A stretch of 64,000 nt of DNA, taken from assembly GCA_911728435.2 (NCBI GenBank), contig OU452206.1:17328297-17392296 (forward strand), given 5' to 3'. This document shows, piece by piece, positions 37,001-49,000 of the stretch (position 1 is the first letter of the stretch; every line of letters starts with the position of its first letter). The translations under genes and the position numbers were made by a program. This DNA comes from Apoderus coryli. Taxonomy: Eukaryota > Arthropoda > Insecta > Coleoptera > Attelabidae. The notes under the pieces are model-generated. The model ran no database searches and had not been told where the DNA came from. It saw nothing but the letters and a program-made list of their open reading frames with translations.

Positions 37001-40000
37001 CTTATAAGATTAATTAAATTTAAAAGGGCATCGACAAATTACAGTTTACCATTTTATTTCATATAATACCAAATAGAATGATTGCATGATTTAACATTTT
37101 CAAATACATAAAAAGATTTAAATAATTGTGTGTTTAATTAAATTATGTATTACTGAAACATGTTATTATCTTGTAGCGTTCAATTTTTAGTGAACGTTCA
37201 AATTCTACATTTATTATAATAATAATAAATGTCTTCATTAACAATAACGTGAACCATAAATTACATTCCGTAACAAGTTCGAAACAATATGGGCACATGT
37301 TCAGCATTGCTGATCTTCGTTATGAACCTCGACAAATAAAATATATAACATATGGAAATAAAATCATCAATAAGGTATTTATTATAAAAAATTACTAAAA
37401 CAACACAACATTCTCGTAAGAAATAAAAAAAAAAAACAAAACATTCTCATAAAACAATTAAAAAAAACCTCTAAAAATTAAACAAAACAACTAAAATTTA
37501 CTAAAAAAAAAACTGTTCAGCTAATCCAATTTCCATAACAAATACAATATAATATAACAAATACAAGACAATAACATACAGAGTATAGTAAATACAGTAT
37601 AATACCAATATACAGGGTGAGTCACGAGGAACTGTACATACTTCTACCATAAGTGGAGGCACGTTAGGGGATTATCAAATGACCATTAAAAAATGTCTCC
37701 TTATTTTGATTATTAATATACAGGGTGAATTATGGATCTTCACCAAAACAATGTTTCGTCATATCTTTTAAATGATTAAGTCGATTTATCTCATTTTTTT
37801 ATAAAAGTGTGTATTGGTGTCTGGCAACTAACTGACATATTCAGAATTGAAAAAATCCAGGTCCGTCTTCGAGAAAATTTGTGGGACTGCTTCATATTCA
37901 ACACTTCACCCTGTATATGATTTTTCAAAAATCTGATATAATTTTTTGAGAGGGCATAAATATACAGTTAGACCTGGGTATTTGAATTTTTTGTTACACT
38001 CACATCACATTTCCAATTAAAGATTCATTTTAGAGCCAAATTGAAAATTGGCAATAATGAAGTATCTTACTGTACAATAATGTTTAGTTATTAAAAAGAA
38101 ATCTTCAAAATAGACAAAAACGACACACACTGTGTTCCAGCATAGTAAATACCATAATTTCAATTGCTTTACAGGGCCGGATTTAAAAATCTGGCATATC
38201 TGGTTCATCCCAATAATTCACCCTGCATGTAACTATTTCCATACGTAATAGATAGTAAACAGGTAAAAAATGTTTGTAATAACCTAGTTTTCTTATTTGT
38301 TTGAGGAAAACTCATGTGTCTAATTATTTTAATCGGAATGAAATGAACAAGCCAGGGAAATGTTTAATCATAAATTAAGAAATAAAATAAAAAACAATAA
38401 CCAAACAATAAAACAGTTTTAACAATGTGGAACAAAGTAAAGAACAATTTAATAAACATTACGATTATAAAACACAACAGCTCATTAACAGAATTATTCA
38501 CTGTTGCAATATTACCAGAAATGACCCACTGACAATCAGAAAGTCCATTACACATTTAAACATTCGTCAAGAAAAGTGTATTAAGGCAGATGGATTTCAT
38601 TTTGAGCATCTTTTATAATCGTAATGTTTATTAAATTGCTTTTTACTTTGTTCCACATTGTTAAAACTGTTTTATTGTTTGGTTATTGTTTTTTATTTTA
38701 TTTCTTAATTTATGATTAAATGTTTCCCTGGCTTGTGCATTTCATTCCGATTAAAATAATTAGACACATGAGTTTTCTTCAAACAAATAAGAAAACTAGG
38801 TTATTACAAATTTTTTTTATCTGATTTCTGTCTATTACGGGTGGAAAAAGTTACATACAGGGTGAATTATTGAGATGAACCAGATATGCCTGATTTTTAA
38901 ATCCGGCCCTGTAAATCAATTCAAATTATGGTATTTACCATACTGGAACACAGTGTGTGTCGTTTCTGTCTATTTTGAAGATTTCTTTTTAATAACTAAA
39001 CATTATTGTACAATAAGATACTTTATTATTCCCAATTTTCAATTTTACTCTAAAATGAATCTTTAATTGAAAATGTGAGGTGAGTGTAACAAAAAATTCA
39101 AATACCCAGGTCTAACTGTCTATTTATGCCCTCTGACAAAATGATATCAGATTTTTGAGATTTGGAGATACAATCTATCAAGATTTTTTAACAGTAAAAA
39201 AATGTTAATTGGTTAAAAAGTTAGTGAGGCATTGCCTCACTTGCCTCTTAGGACTAGCCGCCCCTGGTTTGAAGCTTTATGTCCATTAACACTCTTGGTA
39301 CGAGGGATAAATTCGGGAAATCTCCTTCTAGAACTTTTACCCCCCTGACAAGAGGCTTTAATAATAATTCTTAAGCTAGGTTAATATCTTGCCAAAATAA
39401 ATCGTCAAGGATATGTCACTAGCAACCATAAAATAGCAAAAAATGAATTTTTCCAAATGGAATGGATGATGATTTATTTATGAAACTGTAACCAATATAG
39501 AAACAGTAACAATTCTGCTCTAATACATAATTTGGTTTCAGGCTGGCGCACCTGGTAATGGCACCAATACACAATCCCAACAATTCTACCCTAGCTTGCC
39601 GACGACGACCAGTTACCCACCACAACATTACCATTCCACAAATATGCCAACAGCGGGTCATCATCCGGTACCGAGTCCCACACACAATATGGGTGCTTCG
39701 CCACCGCCCAATCCCACCTACTACAAGGACGAACGGACCCAGAGGCAGCATATAAAGGTGAGATCACTGAAAACGAGATTCAAATAAAATACACTCTTTA
39801 GTTTAGAATTTGCTGTGTTGAATTTTCGATTCAAATTCATTTGTATCTTCCAGATGACCAGGTTGTCTGTAATAAGGAGGTTGCTTAGAAATTTCTATAT
39901 ACCGGGTCGGGCAGTACATTCGCCTCGGTCTCTCATAGCCTAACAAAACAGGAGCATTTCATAAAAATGTTTTTAAATATACCGAGTGTGGCATATCAAA

Positions 40001-43000
40001 GTTATATGATTGAAATATGATTGATAAGAACAATAAAAAACTGTGACCACCCTGTACAATATTTATAATTGGGCTATACACCGACCTAATGTATGTCTTA
40101 TTAACTTGCCATTTTAAAATTTTAAACAGTTTAGCTAAAAAAATGAACGCACAGAATGTTTTTAAAAATGGCCCTATTTTTTGCAAAAAACGCAACAATT
40201 GGACAAACGCATAGATTTCGGTATAGGGATCATAACAATAACTTTACTTTATTTTATCAAAAGTCTTCAAAAAATCCAAAAAATACTGGGTGTTCCATTT
40301 AAAAAAATATAACTGCCCGACCCGGAATAAATAATGATAGATATGATGATACATCCGGTATAATCGGAAGTGCCCTCATCTTGAAAATATTTTTAAAAAG
40401 AAACTCTTTCCTTCTTATATAAATGTACAAAGTTTCAAATCTAATCATGTAATAAAAACTTAGCTGAATCACCTTGTATAATAAATGCACCTTTTTTTCA
40501 GCTCAAGAAGAAACTCCTCGAAAAGCAGCAGAAAAACGACGTATCGCCTAGAAAAGAACTGATAAATGGCCTAAAGCGATGTGTAAACAACGAGGGTGGT
40601 GGGGGCAAGGGTATGAATAGTGTAGGAACCAGTGAAGATGGTGAGGAAAGTAGTGTGCCAGATGAGGAGGACTCGATGCAAATTGTCACGGAGATCTTGT
40701 CATCCGTCGAAGCGCCCAAGGTATGTGAACACAGCTAAATATTCATTGTATTCTTATATATATTATTTTTCAACGTAACGACCGTCGATTTCATAGTCTA
40801 TGCCTTCAAAATCCCACTAGTTTTATGCATCTACTCCACAGACTTCATTAGTTTTGAGACTTAGCAAACTGCTCATATACATACAAGGTCACCAGATTAA
40901 ATCTTCCAGATGATTGTTTTGTTTGGATTCTTCCTTATTCTTAAACGAATCGATCAATTGAAGAAAAAACAAAAAGTTTTTGAAGAAATACTTTTAAAAG
41001 AACCTATCAATGTGCCCAAGAATTTTTCCGTTAGATTACATTTTTCGAAAAGGGTTCGAGTTCATTTTAGACCACCTTCTATATTAAGAATATCCTAGTC
41101 GTTGAGCTGCATCTTCTGTAATTAAGGACGACTGTGACCTTTGGTCGATGAGGACTCGTAACAGTTGCTTGTCGTTGAATGGCGTGGCAACAGTAACAAG
41201 TGCCGTGGCGAGGAGAACGGTGTTTTCTTCTCCTGATGGGTGGTTGGAACTGGTACCATTTCGTTGTTGCTGTGGTTGCGACTCTCTTGGTCTGGTATGA
41301 GTTGATGGATAACGTGTTGGTAGTCTGTTATTAGCTAAAGGATTTCTTTGCTGATTAACTGATCTTTCTTCGTGTAATAATATATGATGTTGACGGCTAA
41401 AGATGTGACCTTTGCTGGCTAAAACATCTTTTACTCACGTCATGCAGTTTGAACATAGACGTTTCTGACGGATGAATTCGTTTCGCTCTGATGTTGTTGT
41501 GTCTTTAAACTTTTGGCACTGGTAGGTAGCGTGGTTTGGTTGATGGCAGTACCCACATGATGCATTGTTTATGATTGTAGTTCCTTTCCTTATGCAGCAA
41601 ATAGTTTCTAGAGACTGGAATCTCTTTTCACGGAAGTTCATGAAGTTCTCGAGTTGCGGAACTTCGTGGGGGTCTATGAGACCTTGTTCGTATATCTTGT
41701 TAGTTTCAGAGTCCCATTTACGGCTGAGGATGCGTATAATAATGGGACCCCAAGATGTTGTATTGATTCCTACGTTTGATATGGCTTGAATACATTCCAT
41801 GGTGAGATCGTGCATGTGTTTTATTTTTTCAGCGGATTCTTGTTGAATTGTTGGTAAGTCTAAAATTTTGTCAATGAGTTTTGAGACTAAGAGTCTCTGA
41901 TTTTTATATCTCTTATTGAGAAGTTTCGAAGCAGCTTCGTAGTTTGCTTCTGTGGTATTGTATTAATTTACTTGCTTCTCCACGGGTGTTTTCAAGAACT
42001 GCATTTTTTGAGCGTTGGTGTAATAATTGTTTTCGTGTACAACTCGTAAAAATATGTTGTGGAACGTAGACCAATTTGCATATCCTCCCGTAAACATTGG
42101 AATGGATATTTGTGGTAGTGTTGTTCTATTTACCCGATTGGGCTCAGAAGTTGTTTCTGTCATTTCAGAAATTTTAATTTCCATTTGTTCCATAATATCT
42201 TCGTATTGGATTTGAATTTCTTCTAAGTAGTCATTTTCGTAGGAAGTATCGTGTATTGATATGTCTTCGTGAAGGTCCTGGATAGCATCCACTTGTTTCT
42301 GGATTTTGTGCAATTGGGATTCGTAGCGATTCTTGGTTTTGCATTGCAACAGGTCTTGGCTGATCTGTTCCATAGTATTGGTAAGGTTGCGTAACTTGAA
42401 GTTTAGTTTCTTGATGTGTAATTGTTGGTTGTCGTTGGCATCCTTAGATTTTTCATCGTCGGACGTAGTACCCTCCAAAGTTTGGGCTTTAGGGCATTCG
42501 TTGAGGTATCGTATTTTTTGGACGGCTTTCCAAATTTCTTCTAATTGTTGTAGGCGGTCGGCGATGTAAGTTTCAGTTTTTCGTTTAACTGAGTCCTTTT
42601 TGGCGTTGGTGAGGAGTTGAAGAATCTGTGTCCCATGCTCCTCTTGTAGCTTGGCTAGCTGGTTGAGTTCATCTGTCGTCGTGGGCATTGTGAGTGGATA
42701 GTTCGTAAATTCGAGTTTGTTGGTTGGTAGCACCTTGGACGCTGGTGGACCGAAGGCTGTTTGTTAGTGGCTCCTTGGAAGCTGGTGTACCGAAGGATGT
42801 TTGTTAGTGGCTCCTTGGATGCTGGTGTACCGAAGGATGTTTGTTATTGGCTCCTTGGACGCTTGTGGACCGAAGGATGTTGTGTTAGTGGCTCCCTGGA
42901 AGCTGGTGGACCGAGGGGTGTTTGTTATTGTCTCCCTGGACGCTGATGGACCAAAGGCTGTTTGTAATTTGGAGATATTGTTTCTTAAAGAAAACTGGAC

Positions 43001-46000
43001 CATCATATTTGGCTTTCTGTCTGCTCGAAGATAAAGATAGGACCTGAGTAGACATCAAGATGAATCAATCGTCTTAATAGAAGCCCATGCTAAAGCCAAC
43101 TTTAACCATGAGGAAGCAGTGATCGAATATTGAAAATTGTGCTTTTTTCAGGTATCAGAGTTGAGTTCCCGTAGTGCCTTACTGCAATGGGCAGTGCCTA
43201 GTAGACTATCCGAATCAGCCAGCAACGACAGTCATGAGATTGACATATCCGAAGCTGATCTACGCTACGAAGTATTGCTCAGCGATAAAAGTAAAGAGAT
43301 GAAATTCAGGTCAATATACAAAGGTGCTTCCCTATCTTGCCGGATACAGGATCTCAAACCGGGCCAGGAGTATTCGGTGTGTGTGCAAGTGCATTTGGAG
43401 GAAATGCAGGGATATGCGACGGATCCCATCAAGTTTATTACGCCATCGTGTGAACCTGACCAACCACTGCCACTGAAATTGGTTACACGGACCAAGAATT
43501 CGTTGCAACTCAAATGGAATCAGGTAGAGTTCTAACTTCTTTAGCCAGAATTAAATTGCAAGGTGACCCTAACACAAATTATAATTGCGATTTTTACAAA
43601 ATATTAATTGGGGTTGGTAAAAAATATTTTTAAGTGACGAAGGAAATGTAACAAAAAATACCATAACTTCCATATGACTGAACCGATTGACAAGCGTAGG
43701 TTTGTCAAAATCGGTTTAGGTGGTTTAAGAATTAAGTAACAAGGAAACATTTAAACTTTCAATCGGTAACTAGGGCTGACTTGTCGCAATTACTCTTAAG
43801 AAGTACAACGTTATAACTTCCAATTACCAAGTCAAATGAATTTCAATTGCTTTAATGGAAATTGAATTACATGCAGGTAATTTTACCACTTTACTGAAAC
43901 ACTTTTTCTATTATAGACGCGCGTTTCGCTAACAATGTTAGCATCCTCAGAAGGAATTTTAATTCTCTACTGTGGATGCTAACATTAAAAGGATTTCATG
44001 TCTGTAAATATAATAAATGAAAATAATTTCGTGGCAAAGCGGACTAAAATGTTGGTTTTACCTACACAAGGAATTTTGTTTAATTTAGCAGGGCCCCAGT
44101 CTAATTCAATAGAACCAGACCGAGGCATGGGTCGTCAGATACTGACGAATTCGTTTCGCTCTTGTTATGAGCTCGTCAGAGTACCATAGTCGTTGCCCAT
44201 CTACAAATATCGGCCTGCATTTAAGCACAATAGGATACACAACAGTAGACACATGTAAACACGTATCATCTACATGTACATAGTAATGCATATCCTCTAC
44301 CATGCAGAGGCCGAACAAACTCAATGTATAGGTAAAACCAGTCGTGTAAATAGAAATAAATATAAATAAAAATAGTATGAACACAAAACGCTAACATTGT
44401 TACCGAAACGCGCGTCGAGAATTAAAAAAAAAGTGTTTTGGTAAGGTGGTGGAGTTTAGTGTTCTATGCCAAATGTTCTACTCATCGATTATATGCAGGT
44501 AATGATTTTTAGGTTTTTTTTTTTGAGAATTTCAATGTTCGATGTCAAAGCTTTTAAGTTAAAATTAAATAATTGAAAGATCTGCAAATAATTCAATTAC
44601 TTATTACTAAAATAATAGTCGAAACTCCACTATTATTTTAGTAATAATTAATACTACACTCCTCTAACATTTTGGACTATTTTTTCAATTCAATTACTAA
44701 AGTACTAAACTCATTACTAAAGTAATTGAATTACGAACAGTATTTTTAAATTATTTTAATTCAAGTACCGACAGCTCTGGATATAGGAGCTTTGAGTTTT
44801 TTTTTGTGCTTCATATTTGTCAGTACGTTTTCTCAAAAGTGGGTTTAAATCCTCATCATGTGTAGTTTGATCTGGAGTCTCCCAGAGTTCCAATCTGGGA
44901 CCTTTGCTGTTCTTATTAGTCATAAATTATCTCGATATTAACCGTTCCTGTGAGACATTAATTTTTGCTGATAATTGTGAAATTGTTAAGCAGATCCGCG
45001 GTTATAAAAATGAGGAAATGTGTTGACGTTATTTGTTTGCACTTATGAAAATCGATTCAGACATGTGGAAGTTTCTTTTAATAATAATAATCTTTATTCA
45101 GTAAGTAACATACATCGTTCATACAATACTCAGTATATATAAACAACATAGTTACTCCCCGAAAAGGCAGAAGTGCAACTGGCAAACTTGGTCTGCAAGC
45201 TGTTTCGAACACTCAACCTTATACACAAAAAGACAACACACATAGCTCTATAATGACAAAAATTTCATACGCAAATTATACAAAATAAACATTCATATAC
45301 TAATTAAGTGAGACTACGCTTAAGGTGCCCCGAGAATGCAGAAATTTGCATTGAGAGGAGAGGGCATTATATAACTTTGCTATATCGAATGTAAAGCTTC
45401 TCTCAAATATACCAGTTCAATGAACAGGCGGCGTTAAGCTGCCTCTAAAACGCAAATTCAAGTTGTGGACATCTGTGCGAAACGAAATTCTTCTGTAAAG
45501 ATATGCAGGCTGTTTAAGTGTAATAATCTTGTGGTATAATGCAGCTCGATGCACATAGCGTCTGGTTTTCATATCCAGCCAGTCTGCACTTTTTAGTTTG
45601 TGTGAAACTGGCCGTCCTTTTCTAATGCAATAAATCAAACGTAAGCAATACTTCTGTATCTTCTGTATACGATGTGCTGTAAGAGCTGTAAGGCACGGAC
45701 CATAGACAGTGTCGCAGTGATTGAAATGCGACAGTACAATGGAATCACATAATATGGTTTTAAGCTTAATGTTGATGTGCCGTGAATTGTACAACAACTT
45801 TAGAGTCCCCACAGCTTACTTTATGCACTCCGACACATGCCCGTCGAACCTCAAGCGACTATCCATAATCAAGCCCAAATTCCTCGCCTCAGACTTAAGC
45901 GGCAATACCGTGCCTTCAATTTTGACCATAACCCTATCACTCAATCTCCGAACATCAACTGGCCTTCCGAACAACATTGAGACGCATTTACTCGGGTTAA

Positions 46001-49000
46001 GTACCAAACCTTGTTTTAATGAAATTCTATTTAAGATTTCTAAGTCATCATTAACAATCCGGCAACCAGAATCAATAAAATTTGGGTTGTAAGAGTAGAG
46101 AAGCTGACACGTCATCCGCATACATCTTCATTGAACAATTCTTAATAAACCTAGGAAATTTTATGCTTCAGATTTGTCAGTACGTTTTCTCAAAAGTAGG
46201 TTTAAATCCTCACCATGTGTAGTTTGATCTGGAGTCTCCCTGGGTTCCAATCTGTTCTAATTAGTCATAAATGATCTCGATATTGACGGTTAATTTTTGC
46301 TGATAATTATGAAATTGTTAGGCAGATCCGCGGTTATAAAAATGATTAAATGTGTTGACGTTATTTGTTTGCACTTATGAAATCGATTCAGACATGTGGA
46401 AGTTTCTTTTATGCTTCAGATTTGTCAGTACGTTTTCTCAAAAGTGGGTTTAAATCCTCATCATGTGTAGTTTGATCTGAAGTCTCCCAGGGTTCCAATC
46501 TGGGACCTTTACTGTTCTAATTAGTCATAAATAATCTCGATATTGACCGTTTAATTTTTGCTGATAATTGTGAAATTGTTAGGCAGATCCGCGATTATAA
46601 AAATGATTAAAACATTACATGTATTGACGTTATTTGTTTGCACAAAATTTGCAGAACCTTCATAAGTGATATTATGTAAAATCGCAAAATTTTGTAAGAA
46701 ATGGATTCCGCCTCCTAAGGGAAAACCATGTGTATTTAATAAACAAATTCCCATTGCAGGTGAACGACAATGGAGCTCCTATACTCCACTATATCCTGGA
46801 ATTTGATGAAGGTAAAGGTGGTGATTTTGTGGAGTTCCATAAAAGTCGTGGCAGATCCCAATATATAATTCAAAAATTAAATCCAGCTACTTCCTACCGT
46901 TTCCGAATGGCCGTTGTAAATAGCCTTGGCAAAAGCGCTTATTCTGAAATTGTTGCTTTTAGGTGAGTAGTTATGTAGAAGTATTTTTAGAACGAAAATT
47001 ATTTCAAGTATATAAAATATCATAAATAGAGATGTACGATGTTTCTGAAAGTTCTGATTTGTTTTTACACTTGTGACTTTTAAATGAGACCCTTGATATT
47101 TTTAGGACAATTTTAGATTCAGCAGATTTATTTAAATACCCCACAACTATGTTTAACAATTCTTTTTATTAAATCTGTAATTTTTTATTCATTTTTTAAA
47201 TTAATCTTTGAGCTTAATAAAATGTTGTATATTACGTATTTTTGTTGGAAAACTATTAAAAATTACAATTTTCTCTTCGCAGATAATCGACCCTTAAACT
47301 TTCAATTTGAAACATACCGGGGTATTTTGTCTTCTATTTTTTACCGTCACAAATAAAGATATAGCAACATAAATACTATAAAATATCCGTATTTAGCTAA
47401 TAAACGAGTAGGACTTTGGGTCAATTTAATTTTCAAATAGGTACGTGTATCAAATCACTTAAAAGATCCACATTATGTTGTCACCCGTTGTCTTATCACG
47501 AATTTTAAATAGCAAACAATTTAGCAGCTGATCAACGTCACTGAGTACTTACTATTCATCAAAAATACTTTCAGGATGGCGGTACTTCTGGTCATAACGG
47601 AAGTCGATGACCACTTTGTTATTTTAAATAGGACTCGACTGAAAATTCTAGGTACACTTCATGTGTCATGTCACATACCTAACCTCAGATATTTACAATT
47701 TTAGAGAAGAAAATGACACATGAAGACCCGTACTTAATAATAATAATAATAATAAAGACTTAATTGTAAAAAAAAAAGATATTTTTACAAAAGGCGAAGA
47801 TGAAGCAGTGCTTCATAACTTAACCTAAGTTTAACTTATATTTTACCTTAATCTAAACTGAAATTTGTTTTATATTGCTGACCAAAATAAGTATCTTTTT
47901 TTACAAATTAATATGCTCTATTACGTGTCTGACAGCGCTCCTAAACGAAAATCCCTGTAAACTTTTTATATTCTCCGGTAGGGCGTTGTAATATTTAGAA
48001 ACCGTATAGGAAAATGACCGTTCAAACATTGATGTTGTGTGTAGCGGTGGCGTAATGACAGTCTTATGACGAATGTTCACATCATGCACAGATCCCCGGA
48101 ACTTCAATCTTTCATATAAGTATTCGGGCTTTTTTCTTCTAATGATTTTATTAACCAGAATTAGTGAATGAAAGATCCGACGTTGTTTCATTCTTAACCA
48201 GCCGATTTCATTAATCTTAGCGCTAATGCCTCTTTCACCCCTACGAATTCCACATACAATTGAGATGCTTTCATAATTTCTGAAATGTCATGATTGATCC
48301 TGTCAACACTTTCCTCGACCGCATTTGGTGCAAATGATAAATATACTTGAGTATCATCCGCGTACATGTGAGCCCTACAAAATTTTAAGGATTCGGTAAA
48401 CTGGGACGTATATAAAGAAAATAAAATTAGGGATAAAATAGAGCCCTGCGGAACGCCACTCCTCAATCTTTCTATTTGCGATAGCTTTCTTCTATGGGAA
48501 ACCATTTGACTACGCTCAGTCAAATACCAGTAGTTTTTAATTAAGGCGGTGGAAGGACCGTTGAAACCCATATACTTCAGAACAGCAGTCAATAAACTAT
48601 GATCAAGTCTATCAAATGCTTTACTGTAATCCAACAGTACTAAACCCGTCATTTTACCTTGATCAGTAGCCGTAAATAGATCGTCCGTGACATTAAGCAA
48701 GGCAGTGCAACAACTATAATCGGATCTGAAACCGGATTGAATTTTGGGCAATAAGCTTTCTTTCTCCACGTATCCCTTCACCTGGTCATCGAGAATTCTT
48801 TCAAGAATATTGCTCATTGTAGGCAAAATACTCACAGGTCGCAAATCCTCGAAATCTGACGGATTTGACACTTTAGCCAGAGGAACAACGTGACTAATTT
48901 TCCAGACTTTAGGGTACATGCTTTTTTCAATACAATAATTGACGATATGACGAATTACGGGCAAAACACAGGGGCAGCTACGACGTAGCATATCCAAACT

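Noticed and set aside
38017..39066. Pair of similar 63-codon ORFs as a duplicated small gene
   Set aside because: They are the two arms of one palindrome, so their similarity follows from the repeat and not from coding selection.
41450..41485. GAATTCGTTTCGCTCTGATG resembling the 44.1-kb hammerhead
   Set aside because: No stem II or CTGANGA core on either strand; the bases are explained by the gag zinc-knuckle coding sequence.
42730..42965. CRISPR-like array
   Set aside because: Direct tandem units without unique spacers in an animal genome; a minisatellite.
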